Below, piece by piece: positions 1-11,538 of a stretch of DNA of 64,000 nucleotides. Made by a program: the position numbers and the translations under genes. The number at the start of each line of letters is the position of its first letter. Within the stretch, counting starts at the first letter, position 1. Origin of the DNA: Phoronis australis. Lineage: Eukaryota > Phoronida > Phoronidae. The notes beneath the pieces were generated by a model. That model saw only the letters and a list, made by a program, of their open reading frames with translations, searched no databases and was not told where the DNA came from. The stretch is from assembly GCA_002633005.1 (NCBI GenBank), contig NMRA01000822.1, positions 17,380 through 81,379 on the forward strand. Direction: 5' to 3'.

Positions 1-65
1 TATCAAAGGTTAGTTCATTGAAAAAACACCGGTATGATGCTGAAATATGTCTTGAGTGATTAAAA

Positions 66-85
66 TTATTTTCTGTCTGCAGGAC
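66..85 (+). other. Splice acceptor and 5' leader of the TRIM gene
   Basis: A T-rich tract followed by CTGCAG ends at 82, three bases before the ATG. This implies a noncoding first exon upstream of the window, a common arrangement for single-coding-exon TRIM genes. Inferred from the consensus only. Confidence 0.6.
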
Positions 86-1879
86 ATGGCGTCGAACGAT
101 CCAGTTGTCCAGCTACGTCGACTGGTAGAGTGCCCCGTGTGTTTTGAACGATCCAGTGACCAGAGGGTTTTGCCATGTCTTCACTCATTCTGCGAAAAAT
201 GCTTGAACAGTCACATGGCAGAACAGGGGCAAAGTGGTGAATTTCCATGTCCACTGTGCAAAACAAAATTTGCTGTTCCAAGAGAAGGTGCTAGTGGCTT
301 CAAGCATAATTTTTTTCATGCCGGTATCTGTGACATTGTTTCGAATTATGACAGCATGAATAAAATGCATTGTTCAGCTCATGAAGACCGGCTTTTGGAA
401 ATGTACTGTGAACAGTGCAAGGTGGCCATATGTTCACGATGCGCAACTTCAAGTCATAAGCGACACGATCTGAAAGATTTAGACGTTGCTGCAAAAGACG
501 CCATTGAGGTGATGCAAGATTTGTTGAAACCTTGGCGAGATGTTACGCAGCACTGGGAAATGTTGCGCAATAAACGACAGCAAGTTGCACAAAGTTATGC
601 CCAGCAACAAAAAGCTTGTAAGAATGAGATAAAACGTGTATACAGCGATTTCCTGGCAGAGATCACTCGTCAAGTCAAAGTTAATGAAGAGAAAGCTATT
701 GCTGAGTTGGAAAAACAAGTAGAGGCGGCAAGAAAACAGGCAGAAGCTGCTTGTGATGAGGCTGAACTGAACAGGGCGAAGTTTGCTAGCGTATATGATT
801 ATGTAAATAATGTTCTTGAGTCGTGTCATGACAATGAGAAACTGCAACAATTTAATGAGATTAAGTCTCTTCTTAAAAACTTGAATATTGATCAAATCCA
901 GAAGCGGGTTGAAAAATCAGTCTTTGAAATACAACCTGCGACAATTGCAGTTCCAAATGTAGCTGTGAATATTATGAGAAAAATGGAAGACGAAAATATT
1001 TCATCCAATTTTTTTGAAAATTTTGCCTCAGTTGTTGCAGTTTCCAGTAAATCACCTGTCCACCGTGTGACCCCTCAACTGACTGTTAAACATGTTCAAC
1101 TTGAGCGGAGATTTAGCAGTCTGCTTGAGGGGGAGGGGGGAGGCAGTTGTTTGGGACTGGCAGTGGGTGATGGGGTGGTGGTTGTAACGGACAGTAAGAA
1201 CAAGAATGTCAAGGTGTTTGATAAAAACACCTTGACATTCAAATTCACGTTAAACACCGCCCAGCACCAACTGCAGAACCCTTCTGATGTGACATGTAAT
1301 AGACTTGGTGAGATCTTCATCACCGACCGCGACATTCACGGTGTTGTCAAGTATGACGCCAGAGGTCAACTGGTGAAGGCCTACCCAGGTGTGTATAAAG
1401 GTGAGGGGTGTATTACATGTCACACCGACCAGCTGATAGTGACGGATACACAGGGTGGACGGGTGTTATACAGTGACTTTGATTGTGAGGTCCATCATCA
1501 AATAGACGCCCGCTCCCTGGGTCTGAGTGAGTTCTCACCATACTATATATGTGTGGATGAGAACACTGGACATGTGGTGGTGAGCCAGGACTACCCCCCA
1601 CGTGTGTACGTGATTGACCCCAGACAGCCGGCCGTTATACACACATTCAGTGATGGACTGTGTGTGCCGTGCGGTGTGTGTGTGGATCAGTTCGGCCACA
1701 TTCTCCTGGCTGACTGGGGCATGTTCAAACACTGTATCCATCTATTGACCCCTGCACGTGCACACGTGATCGCCACGAAGGATGATGTCTGCAGGCCTAC
1801 AGCCATATGTCCATCACGCCCAGGGAAGATGTATGTACTGGAGCAGGGAGGTGGTGTGAAGGAGTTTAGTTATCTGTGA
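86..1879 (+). CDS. TRIM-family RING/B-box/coiled-coil protein with NHL-like beta-propeller
   Basis: About 597 residues in one exon. The start at 86 is chosen because a splice acceptor ends at 82, so the ATG ten codons upstream at 56 lies in intron. Residues 16-58 form a C3HC4 RING (C16, C19, C31, H33, C36, C39, C55, C58), the module that recruits ubiquitin-loaded E2 enzymes. Residues 96-127 form a type-2 B-box (CSAH, CEQC and CSRC clusters, then HKRH). Residues about 130-290 are Lys/Glu/Gln/Ala-rich heptad sequence, a dimerising coiled coil. From about 340 to the end, repeated blocks such as VVVTDSKNKNVKVFD and GHILLADWG resemble NHL propeller blades used for ligand or RNA binding (TRIM2/3/71/56-like layout). 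A cytoplasmic E3 ubiquitin ligase is the family expectation; the specific orthologue is not resolved. A poly(A) signal follows 37 bases after the stop. The reading frame is intact. Confidence 0.88.
   Translation: MASNDPVVQLRRLVECPVCFERSSDQRVLPCLHSFCEKCLNSHMAEQGQSGEFPCPLCKTKFAVPREGASGFKHNFFHAGICDIVSNYDSMNKMHCSAHEDRLLEMYCEQCKVAICSRCATSSHKRHDLKDLDVAAKDAIEVMQDLLKPWRDVTQHWEMLRNKRQQVAQSYAQQQKACKNEIKRVYSDFLAEITRQVKVNEEKAIAELEKQVEAARKQAEAACDEAELNRAKFASVYDYVNNVLESCHDNEKLQQFNEIKSLLKNLNIDQIQKRVEKSVFEIQPATIAVPNVAVNIMRKMEDENISSNFFENFASVVAVSSKSPVHRVTPQLTVKHVQLERRFSSLLEGEGGGSCLGLAVGDGVVVVTDSKNKNVKVFDKNTLTFKFTLNTAQHQLQNPSDVTCNRLGEIFITDRDIHGVVKYDARGQLVKAYPGVYKGEGCITCHTDQLIVTDTQGGRVLYSDFDCEVHHQIDARSLGLSEFSPYYICVDENTGHVVVSQDYPPRVYVIDPRQPAVIHTFSDGLCVPCGVCVDQFGHILLADWGMFKHCIHLLTPARAHVIATKDDVCRPTAICPSRPGKMYVLEQGGGVKEFSYL
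1204..1240 (+). repeat. Perfect 16-bp inverted repeat inside the TRIM coding region
   Basis: The arm at 1204-1219 is the exact reverse complement of 1225-1240, separated by a 5-base loop (GATAA). It encodes part of a propeller blade (residues around NVKVFDKNTLTF). See findings. Confidence 0.95.
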
Positions 1880-1915
1880 TATCTAATTTAACACACCTGT
1901 ACCATCACCTGGTTG

Positions 1916-1921
1916 AATAAA
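1916..1921 (+). terminator. Poly(A) signal AATAAA of the TRIM gene
   Basis: Canonical AATAAA 37 bases after the TGA stop, followed by GT-rich sequence (TGTTTGTGATTTTG). This is typical of a cleavage/polyadenylation region. Confidence 0.65.
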
Positions 1922-2241
1922 TGTTTGTGATTTTGTTTTGATGAAATGTTTTGTGAAATAACTGTTTGAAATTCTTGAAGTCTGTATGTAACATTGTGTG
2001 CAGACGACAAAGTAATATTGGACATATTTTGTCTAAAAATTCGAATAAAAATTTGACAAAAATCAGCACATTTATACCTGAAGGTCTCGTGCATTTGAAT
2101 GATCATTGTAGTTATATTATAAAGTACGTGTGTTTACCTTTTTTACAGACTTGTTTTACCTGTGCGTAGTTGTGCACGGCGACATTTTATCATCTTAAAA
2201 CGCACTTTCTCACATTTCTGTTCGAGTGAAACACGTGTTGT

Positions 2242-4284
2242 AAAGACTGTGCGCTGTTCTCAATTTTCAATACCAAAATTCTATTCAGGACGTCAATAAC
2301 ATTATCATATTTCTACAATATGAAATAAATGTGATCATAGTGTTCTCAACCGTGCAATTAACATTTTTATGACTTGAAATAGTCGTATTAATGCAATATA
2401 TCAAATTTGTTAGTGATTACTTAGTCCTCGTTTTAATTGAAATTGTCGCTCTAAAAATTCTTCATCAATATTATTGCACACGTAATATTTCATTATCGTC
2501 AAAACAAAACATTGGTTAAAGGGACGTTATCATTTTCACGGCCGAAAAACGCAAGTTTGGGATTGAGTGGGATAAAATTTTTGAACGGTTTGATTCGTGA
2601 TTTTATTACAAATCTCAATTGCCGCCGTTATTTTTCACACATCAGCTGAAGTGAATTACTGTGACTTCACCGGTGAAGTACGCTTGAAGTACTCTCCCAC
2701 ATGGGCCTACTGATGCTGGGATTTAACGCAGCTAACGAAACTTCTGACTGCGGCGCAAGAATTTGTTAAGTTCGATTCCGAGCTGGGGCTGATCTCGGAA
2801 AGTGATTCTCCTTGACTGTAGTGTTGCGTTGGTCGTTCACGTGATCAAATAAACTGAAACCAAAAAGAACTATATTGATTTCAGGAACAGTGTCGTATCC
2901 TTGCACATGAAGTCACACCATTAAATCAACAACGAAAAATTGCTCATTCACGCCCTTTATCGACTGATTGAAAACAATCGAATTTTGGACGTCAGACTAA
3001 GTGTGATAATCTCGGTTGGAATGGGTGGCGTGGACAGCACACAAAATTAATGTGAAGTTTTGTTTAAATGGCCATCACATATGTGCGAGTTGTCTTTGGT
3101 TTGCATTTTTAGAGAAAAAATCGTTTAATATTACACAATATAACTTTATTGAAAAGACCACCATCCTTTGTTTTTATTCACAGCCCGAAGATGGCGCGTT
3201 ATCATCGAGTTCAACCACAAAAGATTGTGCGCTGTTCTCTATTTTCAATACCAAAATTCTATTCACGACGTCAATAACATTATCATATTTCTACATTATG
3301 AAATAGCTGTGATATTAGTGTTCTCATGTGTGCAATTAACATTTTTCTAACTTAAAATAGTCCGCATTAATGCAACATATTAAGATTGCTAGTTTTTGGT
3401 ATTCTAATTGGAATTATTGATTAAACGGTGCATTCGTGGATTAAACTGCGATTACATAGTGCTCGTTTTAATTGAAATTGTCGCTCTTATAGTCAGTATT
3501 ATTGCATACTTGAGATTTTCATTACCGCCGAAACAAAATACATTGGTTAAAGGGACGTTATCATTTTCACGACCGAAAAACGCCAGCTTGAGATTGAGTG
3601 GAATAAAATTTTTGAACTTACAAGCTTTTAACAGAGCTAAACAAACCCCAAACTATTCGTTGTGTTGTGCGATTTTACTACAAATCTCCAATTACCGCCG
3701 TTATTTGCCAGGCATACGCTGAAATCAAGTTCTGTGATTTCACCAGTGAAAGTACGCTTGAAATACTCCCCACATATTGATGCTGGTATTAAGCGCAGGT
3801 AACAAAACGTTTCCTTGCGACGAAAAAATTTGTTGAGGCTGATCTCGGAAAGTAATTTTTCTCAACTATAGTGTCACGTTGGTCGTTCACGTGATCAATG
3901 AAACTGAAACCGAAAAGAATTATTTTGATTTCAATAACAGTGTTGTATCTTGCACATGAAGTCACACCACTAAATTAAAGAAAAACTTTTTATTCACGCT
4001 CTTTATAGATTGATTGAAAACAATCGATTTTTGTATGTCAGTCTAAGTACGTAAAGATAATCTCGGTTGGTATGCGCAGTGCAGACAACACACAAAATTA
4101 ATGGAATCCGTTATTAAAATTGCCATTACATATTTGTGAGTTGTCTTTGATTAACATTTTTCAGAGAAAAAATCATATAATATGATATAATATAACTTTA
4201 TTGACAATGCTAATGCCACCGTCCCTTGTGTACATTATTCACAGCCCGAATATGGCGCGTTATCATCAGGTACAACCATAAAAA
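2242..4284. repeat. Diverged tandem duplication, two units of about 1 kb
   Basis: Unit 1 (2242-3220) and unit 2 (3221-about 4284) align along their length. Shared landmarks are GCGCTGTTCTC at 2251/3230, GGGACGTTATCATTTTCAC at 2521/3552, GGCTGATCTCGGAAAG at about 2788/3838, and CACAGCCCGAA with ATGGCGCGTTATCATC near each end. The units differ by many substitutions and small indels, so this is an old genomic duplication and not an assembly artefact. No open reading frame is conserved between the units and I do not recognise a gene in them. They could be part of an unknown repeat family or a noncoding transcript locus. Confidence 0.85.
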
Positions 4285-7200
4285 TAACACATCAGAGTGT
4301 ACGTCTTTTTGAAAACGAGAGATAAATGGCTAATTTCCAAACCTTACGTACAGATATAGTTACGAAACTTTTCCTTATTTACAAGCCTAGAAAAATACCG
4401 TACTTTGCTCTCAAACCAGCGTATGCAGGACAGTCGAGTAAAAATGAATTTCATTCTTCAACTACTCTTGTAGAACATGTTGTACACAAACGCTCTTCGC
4501 TTAGGTTTCTCTCATATTCGATTTTCACTGAATGGTTTACAGATCTAAATATAGCCTGTAACTGACAAGTTTACTAAAGATGACACTTTTTTTCATGCTA
4601 TAGCTGAGAATCAATACCTAAAGATCTCCTTTAGGCTTGGCTTTGATTTGAGACGGGTTGAATTCTTTACTGCGCTCTGTTCGTTAAAATACTCTGTAAA
4701 CTAACTCTGAGCGAATCGGTTACTTTTTGAGTGCAACATCTTTGTTGTAATGATTTTTAAGATTATGCCCTAGAGATTTTGTAATATTCATATAGTTATA
4801 ACGAGAAATCAGTCAGTTCGAGAGTTCGAGCTTCCGTCAGCAAGTGAATGTGCTGGCCCCCGGGTCAGTGAGCTGAATATGAGATCACATCCACATAGCG
4901 CCGCAAATCTGGGCCAATGGGTGAGCGTGTATTTCGAACGCTGGTCAGTTGTCAACATGCGTAATTTGTATTGGACATCTAAAGGATCAAAAGCTTAAGC
5001 ACAACTTTCGAATGAAATTACTCTAAAATTAATGACAATAAAGACAACCATTCATTTTAATATCAATTATTTTTTTTCACATACACGTTCGCTTTGAATT
5101 TGTTTTTAAATGAGATGCTTGTTACTCGTTCGCTTCAGCGTCGTCGTAATTATAAGAGAAGTTTTAAATGTTTTCGTGAACAATTGCCAACAGTTACACA
5201 ATTCAATGTTTGCTTATGAACTGAATATTAAGGCCAACTAAATAGTTGAATTAAAATAAGAACGAGAAAAAATCCATTACTGAAACGATGCAGTTACAAC
5301 TCATCAATTTATACTGTTGACCCGCGGGACACTTGGCCGACATTGGAGTCCTGGCGTTCACTCCGTAGACATACCTGTAGTTTCTTGCTAGAAGAGCGAT
5401 AGCATTCAAGACATTGCGAGTTTTCGTCAGGTATTGCAAGCAAACAAGCTAAACAGATGTGTCATTTTCTGCCGCACGAATGAACTTTCCCAAAAATCAT
5501 AGCATAAATAATCTAAATAGAGCATGGTAATCAACAAAAGACAGTAGTACCCTCTACACATAGTTAAACCTCATAATGATTGCAGTTAAAACCATAGATC
5601 TTAATCTTAGTTTGCCAACTTTTTTATATGCTTCCTTAGTTGTGTGACGAAACGGGTCACTGCACAGAGTAAACCTGTGTATAAACCAGCGTTTCAAGAT
5701 GAAGTTGAGTTTGAGCCGAGTTAAAAAGGAAACGCGTGGTGTACTGCGTAAACGTGAGCCTACGTCCTACTACGTCAAGGCGCACCGTGTGGCGGTTTCG
5801 ACAGTTCTTTATAGGTGGGCCCAGGTGAGAAAATGCACCGTCTACAGTGTTATTTGCCGCATATTGTGAATGTGATATCTCAAATTTGCCGGGACAGTGT
5901 ACACGTTATGAATAACAAAACAGAATTTAGTAAAGAAAAGTATCGATATGCTTTTTATCCTCCTCGAAACAAAAAAGAACGCTTTGGCACAAACTCAATT
6001 TAATGGCCTAGTTTCAACTGAACATGTTTAGTCACCCATTCTATCTCCAATTGCATATGGGATAATTGTTTGTTCATTCATTACACAGGGTTAAACATGA
6101 TACAAAGAAGCTTTACGAGATCTAAACAATTCTACTCTCCCAATTTGTAAAACTCTACACATGTTACATTTTCAGGATACATTTACATTATCTTGCTTAA
6201 AGTGTAACTACAAAATAAAAACATAATGCTCCCTATATACTTTCACAACAAGGAATTCATCCAAGAATATCGGCCACTTCGAGAAAACACGTGCAGAACA
6301 ACACCATTACAATCTCCCAGTTACATGTACGTTAGTAATAATACAAATAACCGACCATCATACACTGTGCTTCCAGCGGAAAAAACAAACATCAACACAA
6401 AAGAGATTGTTTTACCATTTCTTTTGAATAAGTGCAATTTCTTAGAATTAGTTTTGAATAAAACAATAACTCGTTCCTTATTAGGTTTTAATCTCAAAAA
6501 TATTCTATGAACAACTATGATGAAAATTGCCATGTCGTAAATTTTTATGTTCGAATGTTTAGAGATTCTGTGTTGCCGATGGTCATCTCTAATGATTCTT
6601 GCTTGGGATTGTGTCTTTCAGTACTCTAAATAAACACATTTTTTCTATGAATTCATGTTGCACATATCACTAATAATTATCTCTAGTAACCAGCCTTTAG
6701 CAGTTTATACCTTGGTTGGTAACGAAATCAAGTTGTACAAAATATGCCATATAAACGGAAAGAAATTAATATATACACATACGATAGCAGTCATTATTGT
6801 ATTCTTGTTTTGTATATACACTCTTTCATATTTCTTTTGTACAAATACGCCCATTCAACACAACTCTACTGCGTACACAATAGTTTTAGTGTCGTAGTTG
6901 CAACTTACGGAACTTGAACCCCAACAGGCAAGAGTGATCCGGCTGGGGGTCCGGGTCGGATTCAATTTCAAGATTTCCGTCTTCACCAAATCCTTTTCAG
7001 TGCAGTATATACTAGTTGCACTTACACAAAAAAGAAAAAGCGTCACTTGACGTTTCTGCAGGTTTACCCAAAGCCGTTTAAACAGGGACGACAAGACATA
7101 CATTTGACGGATGTTTGGCACTGGTGTTTTCAGCAAGACTTTCTGACATTATGGCAGTCGTTCTAGATATCCTAAANTGTTCCCTCGTTGAGACTGTGCT

Positions 7201-8193
7201 GCGACTCATAATATCCATAATTTACATGATCCTTGTCCATTTTTTCCTTGATTTACTCAAATTTTCCGTGCTTTGCCCGAATCCTATCGGCAATTTCTCC
7301 CGCCATAACGATAGATCTAAGTCCCGATATGGTAGCTCACCTTCTGACCAGCTTCTGATTTTTTTAACCACACATCTGACATTTGAAGATCCTGTGTCGG
7401 ATCAACAAGGCACTAGGCAAGAACGACATTAGTGACGGAGTGTGTCGTAAAACAACTACAAAACAACCCTCTTGTCGTGTAACGAAAATAGTTTACAAAC
7501 ATTGTTACAGTTAAAACAACGAAAAGTGAAACTTTATGTACACAATTTGAAGCACTGTACATTTTCTGATTTGGCGCCCCTTAAAATGTGATTTTGGCGC
7601 CTTTGTAACGCATTTTCAAGGGGATCAGGACCATCCACATCGCTACTAGGCCTACAACAAGAGCGATACCAGTAAAGTGAACTGGGTGATAATGAAAAGT
7701 GAAACTAGTGCTAGTACTAGTACTAGTACTGGTATGGCGGTGGGCAGAGGAAACAAATTTACCCGTGGGTCTCACCGGCGTCTCTTACCTCACCTTAATG
7801 CCCTATAACATCAAGCATCTCTAAGTTAGTATTAAAAAGTTTTGTCACTGTGGCTTTGAACTAATTCATAAGTGGGAGAAGCAAACTGAAGGAACTTGAA
7901 ACGGGAAAGTAACAATGCTACTGTAAATCTGTCGAATTTAAGTCAAAGTTGTCCGTTCTTGGCTATGCATCCCCAACCCCTTTCATCGAGATCTCAGATT
8001 GCAGGACGGACCGGGACGTTGTTTGAAACAGGTTGGTGTGTCAAGGGCTTTTATTTGCAAAATAGTAAAACTAATTACATTTTTCTATTCCTCAAGCGAT
8101 GCAATGCATTAATCGCCAGTCAAAGCAATAAAACATTCACTCTGAGCTCTAACTGTTTCATGCTCCCGTAGGCTACAGCAATGTAAAGACCAT
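4285..8193. other. Spacer without recognisable gene
   Basis: Reading frames here are all short (105 residues or fewer), in several frames, with no domain motifs I recognise and no convincing exon-intron chain. A single n at 7177 marks a scaffold join. A short microsatellite lies at 7704-7730. Otherwise I see nothing functional. Confidence 0.6.
7704..7730. repeat. Short CTAGTA microsatellite
   Basis: About four imperfect copies of the hexamer CTAGTA in a row. Confidence 0.85.
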
Positions 8194-8440
8194 GGGCCTG
8201 TTCCAAGAAAATGACTTAAGTTCATTATTGACTTAAGTTTAAGATTTGTCTTAAATTCCAAACTTTGAAACTTCCACACTCTGTTAGTTAGTGAAATTTA
8301 AGACAAACTTACATCACACAATTAATCCAAACTTAAGATCTCTTTCTTGAATTGGTTTTAAGACAAATTTAACTTTTATTTTAAAATTTACTAAAATTTA
8401 GGATTTGTCTTAGCTCAGTCAGTTTTGTTGGAACAGGCTC
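8194..8440 (+). mobile_element. MITE with GGGCCTGTTCCA-type terminal inverted repeats
   Basis: A 247-bp noncoding element. The left end reads GGGCCTGTTCCAAGAAAATG. The right end, read on the other strand, gives GAGCCTGTTCCAACAAAACT. The flanking trinucleotide CAT occurs on both sides (8191-8193 and 8441-8443), fitting a 3-bp target duplication as made by PIF/Harbinger-type transposases. The interior is AT-rich with repeated TTAAGACAAA-like motifs on both strands. A second, more decayed member lies at 50432-50677. Family assignment beyond 'Harbinger-like' is tentative. Confidence 0.75.
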
Positions 8441-8443
8441 CAT

Positions 8444-10044
8444 GAATACTGGTTTCATTGTTGTTTTTATGCATTGTTCAAATTCAGTCCATTGAAATGG
8501 TAACACAAAAAGTGAGTTTGTCGCGCGGTTGAACTTGCTTTGGCCAGGTATTATTACAAAAAACTCAAATAGTTTACTCTGAATATTCTTTGAGTGTTAC
8601 CTTACAGGCGCGACAAACATCAACTAAAGACACATTTTGGTTTAATTGAAACTTTATTTTGGCATGAGCAGTAAATATGGGTCTTGTTATTGAAAATGCG
8701 TCAAACAAAAATACATTCAATGTGTCAACTGTTGATTTATTGTGAAGAAATATTCTTTAAGTTTAGTAGTATATATTCTATAATTGAAATTATAGACAAT
8801 TCACAGATATCGCAACCAAGCCTTGTGTACCGTGAACTCGCAAGGGCAGCATTTTACATAGACACGGAAAACGTTGAGAACACGACTAAACTTTTTGTTT
8901 GAAAGCTTGATACTGATTCCTCGTATTAACGAAACAATTTTCTTTCTTCAGGTGTGCAGCTGTGTAGCAAAACGCCGAGAGACATAACAAACAAACACAT
9001 TAAAACACACATTATATTTCGGGACTGCTTGTCTCATCATCAGGCAATGAGTGGAATGAACCATAAACGTAGCGAAATAAACAGTGAATATACGTGACAG
9101 CGGGAAGAGGGCATACAAGCAGAGACTGTGAATGCAACAATGAGTACAGCCTAACAGTAGAGCGTGTTGAGCGTGCAATGAACCGCGGAAAATAATAAGC
9201 GACCTGAAATTTACAAGCATTGTGTGCAAAATGTGTACATGTATACAAACTTGTGCATGCATTTGGACTAGTAGGTGAATTTTATGGAAAGTGAGCAGAA
9301 AAAATTGTACAACCAGTCTCAGCAGATTGGTCTCCGACTTGTTTCTATTTTCCAGTCAAAAGGTTTTAAATACTACCAAAATTGCTTTTGTAAATAACGC
9401 CCAAATCCATTTTAATCGACCGTCTTTGTTTTAATGAGCAAGTTTATGAATTCGTTGCAACTGTTCATCCAAAATATCCCATTCTCTGTAATTCTAGTAT
9501 CACAAAATACTGACACCTCATCTCCCGGAAATGACCCTCATCACTATTTTGATTAGCCCATGTCTTCACTTACACTGGGTTCACGTGGGATGGCGAAAAC
9601 CCTACTAACAGTTTCACTGGCAAAACATAAGTTAAAACACTAACGTTTCAGCTGGACAGACAAGCTTTTTTTTGCTAGTCGAGTGCGACAACACAGTGTT
9701 ATCACAATGTGGCAACACTGTGTTTTTGCACTCAACTTAAATTGTTGTGTGAGTGACAATGCGTTTCCACATTGACGACATATACATGTACATGTATTGT
9801 CACATTCGCCTCTTTGGGTTCATGTGATCATCATACAAATATCCCGCTCAAAAGGCTTAAGGCAGATGCTATACTAGGCTCACAAGAACAACTTTACCGT
9901 CAGATTTTGTCGGTTTTGAAATATCTTCCTGGTTGTTTACTATTCACACATATCCGTCGTACATGTAAGATGTTTGAAAAGCATTCTTGAGGCCGCGCGG
10001 CGTCGAGGGGCTTTCTTAAGCGTCCGCAAAAATACCAACGTCTG
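8444..10044. other. Spacer without recognisable gene
   Basis: Only short overlapping frames on both strands (8684-8902, 8948-9262, 9772-9990) without known motifs. It contains one imperfect hairpin (listed separately). Confidence 0.55.
9681..9733. repeat. Imperfect 20-bp inverted repeat
   Basis: 9681-9700 pairs with 9714-9733 at 18 of 20 positions around a 13-base loop. No gene adjoins it. Confidence 0.8.
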
Positions 10045-11128
10045 AGCTGCAAACTAGTTTTCAAACTGCTTACGAGCAGCCACTTCACGAGTTCGGTCGC
10101 ACGCAATAACACAAAATTGTTTGTGTGATCTTCACTGACTTTCTTAATAGTATTTGTAAACGAGACTTAAGGAAAACACCAAATACGACATTATATGGAT
10201 TTTGGGCAAAAATCAAACTAGTTTTTGACCCTTATGCATGCGCGCATATGCAGAAATATTTGTATTATTTGTCAATTTGATGACAAAATCAGATGCCAGC
10301 AGTCCAACCTCCGAGCATCAAAACCTTTCAACATGCTGGACTGGATTACGACAATTTGAATTAAACACAAACAAAATTTGGTGCGTACCAGGTTCTTCCT
10401 CAAAAACGCATAAATACAACAAACAATTTAAATATTTTGACAATCACCCGCGCTTTAAAAAATGTACCTGTCTTCAAATTCTGTGGTGTACCGTATGTGC
10501 GACTATTGAGCCTCAAATACATAAATAGGCACGCATACACGGCATTATGCCGAGTACCAAAGTAAATCCAAGGAGTAAATTTCCAAAAAATATGTGTTAA
10601 ATTTGTGGCCCTGGATCACCAGTGCTTCGCACGGATATCAGCTACTGTGCGCCGAGACGAAAATATCATGCGTGTGTTCGTGACGAAACACGCTTCAAAC
10701 CAGAGCGGTCCCCAACGAAGATATATATGCAAAAGTTAGTAAACATGTTATCTGATTGTATGTCTCATCCATCTCTCAGGTAGTAGCGTGGGATATCTTT
10801 AACAGAATGACAAAATGAGAGTTGTCTTTGTCATAGTTATAACATGACTTGCTACAACAAATTCGATTTAGGCATATGCGCCTAATCGCACGCAATATTT
10901 AGGCATATGCGCCTAGTCGCACGCAATATTGAACCGTTAAGTCCATTAATCACTTATGTTGTGAGAAAGAACAAGTCAAGACTGACATCATGACGATACA
11001 TCGCTCAAAAAAACCTTTGGTCGAAATTCATCAATACCGTGTAGCGCACACCAACGTCATAGAAATTGTAAGTCGTACCGGAGACGACTGATTTGAACTC
11101 CTGAGCTGGGTTCCTACTATTGTGCTTA
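10045..11128. repeat. Left copy of a gap-flanking duplicated segment
   Basis: This 1.08-kb stretch is repeated nearly identically at 11539-13303 (apart from a LINE insertion there). It ends exactly at an N run, and the second copy begins exactly at the other edge of that run. The pattern is typical of two alleles laid end to end in a scaffold. It includes an empty insertion site at 10978-10991. No gene is recognised; the 96-residue frame at 10238-10528 recurs in the other copy simply because the DNA does. Confidence 0.85.
10866..10927. repeat. 31-bp tandem repeat, two units
   Basis: Units 10866-10896 and 10897-10927 differ at one base. Each contains GGCATATGCGCC followed by TCGCACGCAAT. The same pair recurs at 12362-12423 in the duplicated segment. 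Confidence 0.9.
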
Positions 11129-11538
11129 NNNNNNNNNNNNNNNNNNNNNNNNNNNNNNNNNNNNNNNNNNNNNNNNNNNNNNNNNNNNNNNNNNNNNNNN
11201 NNNNNNNNNNNNNNNNNNNNNNNNNNNNNNNNNNNNNNNNNNNNNNNNNNNNNNNNNNNNNNNNNNNNNNNNNNNNNNNNNNNNNNNNNNNNNNNNNNNN
11301 NNNNNNNNNNNNNNNNNNNNNNNNNNNNNNNNNNNNNNNNNNNNNNNNNNNNNNNNNNNNNNNNNNNNNNNNNNNNNNNNNNNNNNNNNNNNNNNNNNNN
11401 NNNNNNNNNNNNNNNNNNNNNNNNNNNNNNNNNNNNNNNNNNNNNNNNNNNNNNNNNNNNNNNNNNNNNNNNNNNNNNNNNNNNNNNNNNNNNNNNNNNN
11501 NNNNNNNNNNNNNNNNNNNNNNNNNNNNNNNNNNNNNN
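11129..11538. other. Assembly gap of 410 N
   Basis: Unresolved bases. Both flanks are copies of one another, so the gap probably does not separate neighbouring unique sequence. Confidence 0.95.

Noticed and set aside
2788-2810. CTGATCTCGGAA resembles a piece of 5S rRNA, next to GTTCGATTCC resembling a tRNA B box.
   Set aside because: Only about 12 bases match, the rest of 5S is absent, and the paralogous unit at 3838 lacks the B-box-like part. Chance or remote repeat ancestry.
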